Below are positions 11,607 through 22,814 of a stretch of DNA of 64,000 nucleotides, one piece after another; position 1 is the stretch's first letter, and every line of letters starts with the position of its first letter. The notes beneath the pieces are model-generated. The model searched no databases. It was not told the origin of the DNA and was given only the letters and a program-made list of their open reading frames with translations. The DNA is from Capitulum mitella (lineage: Eukaryota; Arthropoda; Thecostraca; Pollicipedomorpha; Pollicipedidae), in assembly GCA_030062745.1 (NCBI GenBank), contig CP099846.1, positions 6,321,432 to 6,385,431 on the forward strand. The letters run 5' to 3'. Made by a program: the position numbers and the translations under genes.

Positions 11607-11635
11607 TATATAAGCAGGGCCGGTTTTCGCTCAGT
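11607..11635 (+). promoter_or_regulatory. LTR core promoter: TATA box plus TCAGT initiator
   Basis: TATATAA at 11607-11613 and TCAGT at 11631-11635 lie about 26 bp apart. TCAGT is the arthropod initiator. The pair sits in the solo LTR where the U3/R junction is expected. Confidence 0.5.
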
Positions 11636-11694
11636 ATGTATCCATCTAGGTGTCTATCGACTCAACATGTGGCGGACTACGTGACGCTCGTGAC

Positions 11695-11965
11695 GTAGTG
11701 AAGTGCTAGTACTGTGAGTGGTCAGTGTTTGACATCAAGAATATCGGTGGTGAAAGTGGAAGCTCCGTGTGTGTGACGAATTAACGAAGAATGGGAAAGA
11801 TTTTGTGGAAAGAGAACTCACACTCACAGCACTAGCACGTAGTGAAGTGCTAGTGCTGCGAGCGGTCAGTGTTGGACATCAAGAATATAGGTGGTGAAAG
11901 TGGAAGCTCCGTGTGTGTGACGGATAAACGAAGAATTGGCAAGAAGATTTTGTGGAAAGAGAAGT
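11695..11965 (+). repeat. 145-bp tandem duplication in the solo LTR
   Basis: Two copies starting near 11696 and 11841 share TAGTGAAGTGCTAGT, GAGTGGTCAGTG/GAGCGGTCAGTG, GGTGGTGAAAGTGGAAGCTC and GATTTTGTGGAAAGAGAA. They lie downstream of the LTR promoter, so they would sit in the leader of its transcript. Confidence 0.75.
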
Positions 11966-12069
11966 ACCGAAGAAGAGAACAATATTGTACAAACGAGGTC
12001 GCCAGTAGTCAAACTATCACGCCAAGCAGAAAACTCTGCTACACAGCCCCCTCCCGGGAATAGGGTTAA

Positions 12070-13440
12070 GCTGAGCATTTCGCTTCGTCATCGCGTTGAT
12101 GTACAGGTTTACGTTTAATCCAAAGAATTATATTTCTTGTACCAGTTTAATGTTCAGCTCAGCAGATACCTGATCTACAGTCAATGTACCGATTGGAAGG
12201 CTTGATGTATTTTTAGATTTAGTTTAGCCCAGTCAATTGAACGAATTTAACGAGCTCATTAACTGTGCCTCTTGTAGATTTGGCTGGGCCATCAAGCAGC
12301 AAAACTGTATCGTCTATGCACTATGAGAAGCGGATTCGTTTGTTTATTTATCTGCTCACACACATACTTAGGGCATCCACAGAGGATCATAGCTACTACC
12401 ACCTCTTGCGCCTATAAACCTGGGTAAGATGCATGGAAGACACATTTGCATACAAATAAAGAATACCCATTCCTCCATCCGTCACTTCATCGACCCCTCC
12501 ACACTGCATCATACGACGTTTCAGGAGTAGTTTGAAATGGATGTTTTGCAAGCGGACTGGTACTGTAAGGAACGATGTGGTCTTAATTTTGAGGCCACCA
12601 GACGCCATGAAAGGTCAAAACACGTCCTTGGAATTAGGTAAATAGACACAATACCTTGTCCCTGAAAAGCTGAACTTCAGCAACATATACTGAACCGTAA
12701 GACAATAGCGAGTTCATTGATATCAATTTTGGCCTTTCACAGGGGTCAGGTCAGGTCACGTCGTCGTTCCAAAATGTTCCACTTGTGAACGGCTAACATC
12801 CTCCGTTGCATCTTACTTATGACCATGTTTTTATAGCTAATTTGTCTTTTCAAGGGTGCTGAAAAGGTACTAAAGTACCTTTTTTTGTCTTTTATTTCAC
12901 AATAATAAAATCCATATCAGTCATGTTTTTTTGAGTCCTTCGTCGTTTGGTATTAAAAAAACGTCAGGGGTATCAGGAATCTTACCTCCACGCACGCGCT
13001 CGTACACAAACTAATACACACACATAATTTCAAAACAAAACAAGAAGTTCGCGAGACCGAAACGAGCTCTGAACGGAGACCATTATGTTAAGGGCGGATA
13101 CTTCGAGAGGCATTGTTGATCAAACCCAGTCGATAGATGTCCGCTGTTTGTTGCATTTTGCATGCGTCCGCTCCAGCGCCGGTTGTTCCCGCTCCGTCGG
13201 CGCCGCGGGCAATGAACAGGAATTCGTTGGTTTGAACATTGTGGCTAACACAGTTGTAGAATACCCGCCGCGGCTGTTGTCCCGGCGCCGCCGACTCTAC
13301 AACGGCTGGTGAGGGCAGTGGGCAGCTAGCGGAGTGTTTTGGGTAAGCGCTTTTTGTTTCTTCCCTTTGTATATGGAATGCGTTTTACAACCACAAAACA
13401 GCATAAAAGACTTAAAACCCGCGTTCGCTTGGTTTTCACT
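12070..13440. other. Unassigned intergenic DNA
   Basis: No gene or bounded element recognised. An AGGTCAGGTCA-type direct repeat lies near 12750, and GC-rich short frames at 13085-13312 show no family features. Confidence 0.35.
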
Positions 13441-13444
13441 GCAT

Positions 13445-13592
13445 TTAAAAAAGTAACGGAATAACGGAGTAACGGTAACTTCCGTTACTTTTTAAGGCAG
13501 AGTAACGGAGTAACGAGTAACGGACTGGCTTTTTTGAGTAACGGAGTAACGAGTAACGAAGTTACATTTTTTAGTAACGATGCCCACCTATG
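13445..13592. repeat. GTAACG-rich array, probable transposon end
   Basis: The words GTAACGGA and GTAACGAG recur about ten times, with one inverted stretch near 13480. Read on the minus strand it starts TAGGTGGGCATCGTTAC, the style of a hAT terminal repeat with subterminal short words. I could not find a partner end, so it may be one end of a truncated element. It stops 9 bp before the target duplication of the next hAT copy. Confidence 0.5.
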
Positions 13593-13608
13593 ACCTTGAA
13601 CTTAAAAT

Positions 13609-14767
13609 TGGGGATGCACCGGATATCCGGTCCGGCCGGATATCCGGCCGGATACTAGAGATTATCCGGCATTCCGTATCCGTCCGGATATTTCTGTGAT
13701 CCGGTCGGATATTGCCGGATATTTAGCCTCGCGGTGTACCATCAAAACGTTGCTCTAATGTCTGCGTATAAAATCGTTTCAGGGAAAATGCGCCTCGTTA
13801 TATTAGATTGCCGATGTAACTGGCAGTAGGTTTGTCTGGAGCACCATTTCTCCCTCTTAGTTCGGGAGGGTTGAGACATATTTTGCAAGAGTGGGACTCT
13901 AACTCAAAGCTGTGAGAAAACAGTCAGCATATGCTCAGCAACCCATGTTGCGGTGAATTATCTTCCTATTTCCAAATATTTTCTATCCTTCTCAAATTCT
14001 CTGACACAAATGCATTAAGGGACAATATATTTCAAGACACAGGCCTTAATACCTAATCATAAATAGTGCTTATCAAGTCAGGTATTCTAGTCCTACGAAG
14101 GCGCTGGCTGTAATGACATTCTTCGTATCCTGGAGCTTTTGTTCATGGGTGTAATCTCTTCGGGGGCTGCGGGGCACATGCCCTCCCCCCCTGTAGTTTT
14201 CCCAGAGGTGGTGATTTTTCCCCTCATTTTTAAGGTATCAGATAGGTATTTCCTATTGGCGACGCAATTTCTTGAACTTTGAAACCCAACAAGAAGGCTT
14301 TTACCCGTATGTTGTCATACAACGTCCGAAAAAAGTAATTTTTACCCGTCGCCATGCCCGTACTTGGTGCACTGCAGCCGGCTTGTACCCCCCATTTCTG
14401 AACCGTTGCCTTTGCTATTGTCTGAAGTCAGAGATGGTGAGCTCCGCTATGACTTTTGTGTTCTTTCTTTCTTCATTTATTTTGTTTTTTTCTGCAAAGA
14501 AACCTCTGGAAACCTTACAGTATGTGTATGCGCTAGGGAATGAGTCACAACTGTCAACATTTTTTTGTTTAATTTTTTGGGGATTTTCCATATCTTTCTT
14601 TTTTCCATTCAGTCTTTTTCGTTCCATTATCCGGTAAAAATAGTAAACATAAAAGGTAATCATAATATCCGGTATCCGGCCGAATACCCGACGGGATATC
14701 CGGCGCCCAAGTCCGGCATATCCGGTATCCGGCCGGATCGCAAAGCACCCGATCCGGTGCATCCCTA
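13609..14767. mobile_element. hAT-type element, short sister copy, inverted orientation
   Basis: The ends are TGGGGATGCACCGG and CCGGTGCATCCCTA, with CCGGCCGGAT-rich subterminal arrays. A perfect 8-bp duplication CTTAAAAT lies at 13601-13608 and 14768-14775. Both outer parts match the copy at 8392-11147 in reverse complement, for example the GACGCAGACATTAGAGCACC region. It is 1,159 bp, lacks the mariner relic and tandem array, and has no transposase. Confidence 0.88.
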
Positions 14768-14775
14768 CTTAAAAT

Positions 14776-15960
14776 GCCATTCCTGGAGGCAGTTTTCAAT
14801 GCCACATATTTGGATGACATTGCTGGAATGTTGGACTTGCGGTGGACGACGACACCAGTTTTGGTAAAGATCAAATGAGTCCCCTTGATACTGACATTCA
14901 GTGACCTTGAACTTTCACAATGAATAACTTTGGATTGCTTGAATGTCATGGTCTGGGATAAAGCACATTGAATAGGACTGAAATTGGCGCATAATTCGAC
15001 AAAATTTCCTTGAAACCGAAGATGTCCGGAATGTGTCGTTTGAAATATGAACATGCATGCGTATGTAACTGTTGTAACTTTTCTGTCGTTGTCTCGCCCA
15101 AGAGGGGGGGGGGGTTACATGGGGGGGTGACATCGCCATTTCGAGGCTGGGGCGAGACTCGCCCATATGCCCAAGGCTATGTGCCTGAACCACTACGGAG
15201 GAACTAGTGGTAACATTGTAAGTACGGTAAGCTATGTGTAATTTGAATATGGATATAGAAAATGAAGGCATTTTTATTCTTTAATTTAAAAATGTAATAC
15301 GTATTAAAAAAAACAGTTTTGGAAAAAGCATGAAACATTTTTTTATGAAGGTTTTGTCACCAGGGGCTTGCGATGTAAGGACAACGCCTCAAACGGCTTA
15401 AGCGCACTACGTTTTGAAGACATTTGGGAGTTGCTGGGTTCTGCGTGGAAGACGTCCGCGTCGTGTGCTTGGTAATGTTATCGTAAAAAAGCAAGAGGGT
15501 GCTTGTGTTCTGTGCTGTGCGGTCCTCATAACGTTGGGCAGTGCCTTGTCTTTCAATTGCCTCATGTCCTGACAGCCGTCCGGACTGGTTGTCCTCCGAT
15601 CACTCACCAGAGACAAGAAGGTATTGTATAGACAGCCGTTGCATGGGAAGGTAGAGGGACATGGGTTATCAGCTGCCATCTTCCATGAGTTTTTTCATAG
15701 TGTAGTGCTCGTATGTTTGTACTGCATGCATGCCAGCCAGTAAAGTATGGCAGTAGCCACAATATCTTGTAACAGCATAAATGGCATAAAAACCATACAA
15801 CAAACGGTTCCAAGGCAAATACTTGTGACTTAGGTGCTGCATAATATCATTCCAAGATGAAGAAAGTGAAAAAAATCGTCATATAATGTCGCCACTCCAA
15901 TGCTGATTGCTGCGCCATTTGTCCGTTTGCCTTCCGTTGTGATTCTACGGTAACAAAGTC
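14776..15960. other. Unassigned intergenic DNA
   Basis: No supported gene. G-rich runs occur near 15105-15130. Short frames show no recognised family. Confidence 0.35.
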
Positions 15961-15964
15961 AAAA

Positions 15965-16055
15965 AGGTGATGGTATGTTGGGCCTAATTATGTCATCAAG
16001 GAAGATATGTATTCCCAAGATGAAGGTATGTTGGGCCTAATTATGTCATCGGTGT
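15965..16055 (+). repeat. Short direct duplication
   Basis: The block GGTATGTTGGGCCTAATTAT followed by GTCATC appears at 15971 and again at 16025, about 54 bp apart, immediately before the telomere-like tract. Confidence 0.6.
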
Positions 16056-16093
16056 GACCTAACTTAATGAACAATGAACAAGATCACTAACCT

Positions 16094-16187
16094 AACATAA
16101 CCTAACCTAACCTAACCCAGCCATAACCTCACCTGACCTAACCTAACCTAACCTAACCTAACCTAACCTAACCTAACCTAACCTATT
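16094..16187. repeat. Interstitial telomere-like (CCTAA)n tract
   Basis: About 15 units of CCTAA (TTAGG on the minus strand) occur in two runs separated by about 25 bp of degenerate units. TTAGG is the ancestral arthropod telomere repeat. Unrelated DNA on both sides makes this interstitial. Confidence 0.8.
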
Positions 16188-16369
16188 GAGTCGCACAACC
16201 TAACCACTTTTGGATAGTGAAGTCTGATTGCACCCTTTATCATCCTACAGCCTCTAGTATCGTATATTGTGGATCCAAGGCCCGGCTGCTGGGTTGAGCC
16301 TTGCAACAATCCGCCCAGTCTCTAGTATCACTTACTGACATCATCAAACGTTGAGCACTACATAGGGCA

Positions 16370-17702
16370 TCCTTGGCGCAGAGGCAGTGTTAATGAGATG
16401 GTGCTGGCCATTCTGTTTGCATTTGCTTATGGTGGAAATATAACTCCATTTCCTTCAGACACCATACTGGTAGTGTCACTGTTTCTTGCTTTCATAGGAA
16501 AGTTTATGAGCTCTTCTTTATTGTACATATAGCAAAAGTGGTCTGTGAAAAGGTGAAAAAGTAAAGTATTGCCCAACAGTTTTTGAGGATACAGCAGTTC
16601 TGATGCAGATAGAGTGGGACTGTTGTTGAGGCCATTTTGCAGACTGTGTGCCATTGAATACTTATACACAAAGCCTAAACAGACAGGGAAATTAAGATAT
16701 GTGAGGTGTATCTGCTGTCATCAGTTCAAGCCTGCCAGACCATTACTGGTGTGGTGTGTAGCCCCATTTCCATGACAGGATTGAATTACAAGTTGGATTT
16801 CCCTCAGGAGGGAATCTGGAATTTCAAGTGGTGTATCCATGAGAATACTCACGAAATCTAGGTTATATTCTGGGTTTCTGAGTCGGGATTTCTCCAGGAA
16901 GCCTCAGATTCACTGCCAGTTATGGCATGTGTGACATTTCCCTTTGGAACATACAGAAATCTATCCCACATTAGATTACCAAATGGACTAAGTTGCTGTG
17001 AGGGACTGGTGCATGAATTGTGAGGATGTTGTAGTGCCAGTTGTTTTCTTTTTGTCAACAAGCTACCAACAGACAAGAAATTGAGTTTGGTGCTAGCTTC
17101 CTCCTTTGCAGGACATCAAAATAGATATGGCACATAATGTTGCCATATGCTTCCAGTTCACTAGTGTCCAGATCCAGATTTCCTTGGGAAATCTTTTTCA
17201 GTCCTGATTTGTGAATCCAATCCAGTTTGTTAAAAGAGGTGTTTCCATGGCTTCTGAAATCAGGATTTGCTAGTGTCATGGAATCAGGGTTTGTATTTTG
17301 GCATGTATGTTAGCTGGCAGGTAATGTCAGTTGAGTGCAGTCTTACTTTTTAAATTGTAATGTGCTGCTTGCCTTGTCATGGTGGCCCAGTATTGTTCAT
17401 TTGGGGAGATAAACAAATAATGTCATCTGTGTTATTGCATGGTTTGGTGCAAGCCTTGAGGTGTTTAAGAACAATGGCTTATGGTGTGCTTTGCACTGTA
17501 TCAAACACTGGTAAATTAAGCACTTTTTCACAGTTATGAAAGAAGGCATTAGGGTTTGGGTGGGATGTGGTAAAACATATATCTGCCCTGTGGGATTCTC
17601 ATTACCAAAAATACTGCAATCACCATGACATTCACTTACAAGGAGTTGAAATGGTTTGGTTCAGCACAATTCTTGGTTGCACCCCATGATGGGAGATGGC
17701 AC
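16370..17702. other. CpG-depleted block, left part
   Basis: Only a few CG dinucleotides are present, and none between 16886 and 17702, while TG and CA are abundant. No gene is recognised. The right side is cut by the hAT element at 17703, and the same texture resumes at 21861. Minus-strand short frames at 16858-17279 look protein-like but match nothing I know. Confidence 0.6.
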
Positions 17703-18874
17703 CAGGGCCTATTTTAACATGTTAACTGGGGGGGCAAATGCCCCCCCAGTCGGGCACTTTGCCCCCCCAGTCAAGAGCCTTTGCCCATGCAAAGAAAAAA
17801 AAACGGCCAGGTGTACTAGCGTAACCAGGAGAGTATTCCATAAAGCGCTGCGCATGAGAGTCTCGCGAAGCAGCTTCTTATCAGCGAAGGATGTGTGAAT
17901 CATTGAGTAATGTGGGAGCACACTTAGAACCATCACTTTATAATACGTATTGCAGGCACACCTAGTGACCGCTGGCGAGCGTGTTTCGTAATTAGTACCC
18001 CGGCACCCGATGCCGCGATTGTCTGGTGGGCGGCCAAGGCGTTTCATTGCATCGTAAGCACGTTAAAAATGATGATGACCATCTCTGATGTGTTCAAGCT
18101 CAAGAAAACTGAAGGGTGAGCTGGTGGGTAGGGCGGTTTCGCTGTGGTGGGATAATGTTTATATGAACGCGGCAACAGTCCAGCAGTGCTGTAGTCATCA
18201 CCAATCATCCTGATCCGAAAGCCCTGCTAAAATCCCAGTATGTAAGTGGTAGAACTTCATTGAACTAGGCGGTTAAACCCGAGTTTTACGCGATGAAAAC
18301 AGAAAATTAATCAGTCATATATTGAAACCGTCACTCTTGCTGCCCTTGTGCATGGGTGTGTGCATCCTATGAGCATGCTTCATCTGCTTCACGAACATAG
18401 CATAGCTCAGACTGCAGATAATGACGAGTGTTGATGATATCTCACTGAGGCGGGGCTAAGGCGAATACTTCAATTTGAGATGATTTTTATTTTGGAGCCG
18501 ATAATCTGGAAATGGAGCAGTTTGTTCTGCCTGTGTTGGGACAGCTTTTGCACTTTTGCGCAGTGTTGAAAAACATATGACCAAAATTCGGTGAGAAACT
18601 GTATTTTGGGGATACATTAGACCAACAGAAACTATCCCGAACAGGCAGCCTACTGCCTCATTTAGGAAAGAATCGAAGCTGCCGCAACATCTCGTCAGTA
18701 TTCTGGCCATCGTTTGCAGACTGACTTATATATCTGAAGTACGACACCCTGCCATGCCACGGTAACCCACGGAGCCGGTGTGGCAATTTCCCGCGCGTTC
18801 TTAGACGTCAGTATATTTAAGGACCACCTGCGTCAATGCAGAAAGTACCTTTTATAACGGAAGTCTGTGCCACT

Positions 18875-21163
18875 ATGGCTGCACCACGAGAAAAAAGCCG
18901 AACTTTGGTTGACCGGTGCTCAGAACTGCCTTCGCGGGGAGAAGTGCTGCAGCAATATTTTCAGTCCCACCATGTGGATAGACTTACCCAGAGGTAGGTC
19001 AAAACACAGATCGTCCGCAAAATGATGAAGGTGTGGAACAAAGCCCGTATTCTCACTGCACCGGAGCGGAACGTAATAAAGAAGCTCAACAGAAAGCTTG
19101 ACCAGTACCAACTGTCATCAAAGGCAAATTCTGGAGGTCCACCCCGGAAATTGACAAGAAGAATAATCGACAACCTCAAAAACCTTTTTGACCTTGCCCT
19201 TGTCGGCACCATTAAGACCATCAAAACCAAGAGAATAAAGACATTCTCCAGGCCCAAATGGAGCCAGGTCGCCGAGGCGTCATCGTGGTATTCGATAAGT
19301 TCCCTTCTGAGAAGGAGGAGCGAGCTCTTCAACGACAACAGTAGGCCGAAACTTTAAAGGGCCCGCCGTTAGACTAAACAGCAGACCGAGCAGGAGGCAA
19401 CTGCCCAGTTGGAATACTCGTCTACCGACAACACACAACTGACATATCAGGATGACCCGCAACCCTTGACCATGCCTTCCAAGCGGCCCTGCAGGAGAGC
19501 CAAGAACATCGCCACTCCTGATCAGGCAACAGCCTTCGATCGGACCAAACTCAATGATCGCTCTGCAATCCATTTCCTATCGGCGACGGCTTCGGCCCTC
19601 GGCCACGACTCCTCTGAACTGGCGATCACAGAAGCTCGGCCAGGTGGGCACGTAGATCGCAGAGGAAAGCCATTGCGGACGAAATCTAGCATTCTTTCTC
19701 CGTGCCACTCAACCTGGTGGTCCACTGGGACGGAAAACTGTTACATAACGATGGAAAGGAAAAGGTGGATCGACTCCCTGTCATTTTAACCGGTCCAAGA
19801 AATGCCGCCAAGCTCTTCGGCGGTGTTCCGAAGTTTGCAAGTAGAGCCGGAGCAACGCCAGCTGACGTTGTCGCGCATTGTCTGGAAGACTGGGAGGTTT
19901 CGGACAAGGTCGTCGGCATGAGCTTCGACACCACCTCCAGCAATACTGGACAAGTTGTGGGAGCAAGCACGCTTCTTCAACAGAAGCTTGAGTGACAGCC
20001 TATTCACGTCGCTTGTCGTCATCATATCTTCGAACTGGTGGCAAAGGCGGCTTTCTCCACGCGCTTCGGTCCGTCCTCGGGACCGGAATCTCCTTGTTCA
20101 AGCGCTTCAAGAAGAGATGGAGGCTCATTGACTGGAACAAGTTTGAACCCATGATGTATGAAGACCTGGAGCCAGCAGTGGCCGAGGCGTTTTCTCCTCC
20201 AAGGGTCGTGTCGTCGCCTTCTGCCGTGAGAAGCTCGCCGAAATCCAGCCTAGCGATGATTATCGTGAGTTCTTTGAGGTCTCGATCATCCCCTTTGGTC
20301 AAGAGCCTCCACGGGGAATCAAGTTCCCCAGCCCGGTGCTCTCCAAAGTGCCAGATAGATGGTTCCATCGCGCCAGATGGATGGGGCGCATAATCTGCGG
20401 GATCAAGATCTTCTTGCTTTGCCATCAGTTCTCCGTGACTCTCAGTGAATTGGGAGCACTCAAGCACTTCGTCTCTTTCATGGTTGTTCTGTACGTCAGT
20501 GCATGGTTCTGCTCTTCATCGGCGGTCAACGCTCCCGTGCACGACCTGGCCGTTCTGCAAAGCCTGATTTGAATGCTGAGATCTCGATGGGGACTTTGCC
20601 AATCACCTATTATCTATTATAACATTATATATAACATATAATTTATCATAACAATCACCTATTATGGTATCCCAGCGAAGAACTGGCTGGTGTGTTGTTC
20701 TTCGACGAGGGCGTGCCATGTGAGATGAAGAGGAAGAGGATCGCGTCATTCCAGGAACAGGGATCGGAGAGGTCTCACAGCGAGCGCGGGTGGATCTCGC
20801 AGCAAAGGAGGTTCTCGTCTCAGGAAGATCATCGTCGACTTCATTACCGCAAAGTCGGTGGCCAACCTGCAAGTCTACGGCATCAACATGGACTTCCTTG
20901 CCGCCGATCCCGCTGATCGGGAGACAGCACCTGGCTCCAAGAACGCTAAGGAAGTCCTGTGCGGGATCGCGGTAGTTAGCGACTTCGCCGAACGAGCTGT
21001 GGCTCTTATCCAAGTATACAATAACGTACTGACGAAGGATGAAGGGCAAAAGCAGTACCTGCTGCAAGTCGTCGAATAGCATCGTCGCCAGAACCCCGAG
21101 ACCACAAAGAGGGTTGAAGTATCATTCCCACCTAAGCCACACTGCTGCCGACAGGACCAGTGA
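18875..21163 (+). pseudogene. hAT-family transposase pseudogene
   Basis: The + strand reads MAAPREKSRTLVDRCSELPS at its start. Next is a helical N-terminal region (VWNKARILTAPERNVIKKLN and NLKNLFDLAL). The catalytic core follows: LVVHWDGKLL (about 19710), KVVGMSFDTTSSNTG (about 19905), then the CRHHIFELV block (about 20010), which corresponds to the C..H motif of hAT transposases. The end carries WFCSSSAVNAPVHDLA, SDFAERAVALIQ and TKDEGQKQYLLQVVE, the C-terminal dimerisation region of this transposase type. Several in-frame stops, frame changes and an AT-rich insertion near 20600-20660 make it non-functional. A TATATTTAA at 18812-18820 could be the original TATA box. I place it in hAT by both sequence blocks and the 8-bp duplications. 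Confidence 0.8.
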
Positions 21164-21614
21164 CCCATGACCTGAGGCAGAATGTGAAGTGTCTTTCGAT
21201 TCAGTGTGTCAAAAGGAGTACTATGATGTGCATTTTATGCATATCGTGCACTTGGTTTAAAAAACTGAAGCACAAAACACGTTTGGGGGCATTTCAGACA
21301 CACCTCTCCCTGAACGAATCTCCCAGGGATCACAAGTCGACGGAGAATGAGTTCTTGCTGGGGATAAATGGAATGGTGTTCTTTGACTTTAATGGGCTCG
21401 GAATGCACAAAAGCCGGCGCGAATTTCATCAAAATAAAATAAAATCCAGGACAAACGACATACAATCTTCCTGTGAAAGTTGTTAAGAGTGTTGAACCAA
21501 GGCCATATTTTGCACACATGATTTTCTCCAAAAGACATATCAGTTAATGAGACAGCACTCTGTAAAGTGTTCATCGTAATGCGCCCTTATATATGTATGC
21601 CTTCCTTAGGAAAG

Positions 21615-21616
<2 letters not shown>

Positions 21617-21665
<49 letters not shown>

Positions 21666-21674
21666 TTTCCCTAG

Positions 21675-21739
<65 letters not shown>
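21617..21739. repeat. (TA)n microsatellite, two runs
   Basis: Two long TA runs are separated by a short CCTTTCCCTAGGAA spacer, inside the right part of the hAT element. Open frames here are artefacts of the repeat. Confidence 0.9.
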
Positions 21740-21741
<2 letters not shown>

Positions 21742-22814
21742 TGAAGTGGACAAAATTCAATAAGGAGAACGCAAATGCCCGGGGGGGGGGGGTGGTCTCG
21801 GCCAATGCGTCTCGTTCGCAGAATTGCCCCCGCAGTCATTCTTCCTTAAAATAGGCCCTGGATGGCACACACATGTTTCCCTCATCATGGGCATTTGTGT
21901 GGATGGTGTGCACATGGGGCTGGTGGTGCTCATTGTCAGGAGCTCTGCCATACTTTTCTTACAGGCATGCATGTTTCTTGGAGATGCATGTTATGCTTAC
22001 CCTCCATGCTTGTGTTGTGCATGCTGGGTTGTGCCTGGTTTACTCGATGCTCACTCTTTCCTTTCACACACCCCTCTTCATTCAGATGCCATGTTCTTTT
22101 TGCTTAATAATGCGTAGTGTGATTGACAGTGATGGTCATCAAATTCACTCAGGAAGTCCAAGACCAGGCTTGATGAAAATTGAACACATTTCAAATTCCA
22201 TATAATCTAGGCCTTTTTTATTATCCCAAGAAGTGAGTGGAGAAGATGTTTAAGTATTCACAGCAGCAAGCACAGAAACAAATTATCATGCCATTATCTC
22301 TCCTTGCCTCTCAAACCTGCCCATACTTCAGGAAGGGACATTATTAATTCATTAGGAAGTCATTAGTCAAGTAACAGTGATTAGGAAGTAACAGGCCCAG
22401 AAGGACCTTGCTCCAATATCATGAACTTCAACTTTAACAGGCTTTTGTATCAAGGCTGTTTAAGGGGCATGGTAGAATGAAAGCTTCATTAAAAGCTGAT
22501 TGGTAGCTTAAGTTTATTCTTATCAGGCCTTCATTGAGATAGTGTGGCCAGTCACATTTGAAGACCAGTCATGGAGTCTGAGAATGCTGACAAATATACA
22601 GGTCAGGAAGATACCAGTGATAGGACTACATGTGTAAAGGAGGCCTGGGTAAGTCATGTAACAAGGGAGTGTGGGATTAAGACAGCATTTTCTGTGATGT
22701 ATATAAAAGAAGTTTCAGTTTTGATATGAAAGAGAACTAGAATTGATCCAAAAGTTCCTGCTTTTTTGGCTGTGTTCATTTTACCAAGCCTTTGTTCTCC
22801 ATCTGTTTGCAAAC

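Larger units (their letters stand above)
8362..12043. mobile_element. Solo LTR of an LTR retrotransposon, interrupted by a hAT element
   Basis: The insert inside the MITE starts TGTAAC and ends GCTACA, and is flanked by a perfect 5-bp duplication CAGCC (8357-8361 and 12044-12048). TG...CA ends plus a 5-bp duplication mark an LTR. Removing the hAT element leaves about 918 bp with no internal genes, so it is a solo LTR left by recombination between two LTRs. It contains a TATA box and initiator (11607-11635) and a 145-bp internal tandem duplication. BEL/Pao or Gypsy is likely, but the clade cannot be fixed without an internal region. It is younger than the MITE and older than the hAT element. 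Confidence 0.8.
7233..12065. mobile_element. piggyBac-like MITE, copy 2, split by a nested insertion
   Basis: The left end begins CCCTATTCCCG and the right end finishes CGGGAATAGGG, forming the same inverted repeat as the copy at 45688-46933. The right flank is TTAA and the left flank TCAA, consistent with a one-base-decayed piggyBac target duplication. The interior 7233-8356 matches the reverse complement of the other copy, including blocks near 7340-7600 and 8150-8357. The remainder is an insertion at 8362-12043. Without it the element is about 1.15 kb and non-coding, so it must have been moved by a transposase made elsewhere. Family assignment rests on TTAA plus CCCT termini. Confidence 0.8.
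17703..21860 (+). mobile_element. hAT element, 4.16 kb, with decayed transposase
   Basis: Perfect 14-bp terminal inverted repeats CAGGGCCTATTTTA / TAAAATAGGCCCTG are flanked by a perfect 8-bp target duplication GATGGCAC (17695-17702 and 21861-21868). Subterminal GGCAAATGCCCCC words occur near both ends. The interior holds a transposase pseudogene (18875-21163) and, near the right end, long TA repeats. The element is CpG-normal while the DNA around it is CpG-depleted, so it arrived after the block had decayed. Confidence 0.9.

Noticed and set aside
21571-21839. Tyr/Ile-repeat minus ORFs
   Set aside because: Translation of a TA microsatellite.
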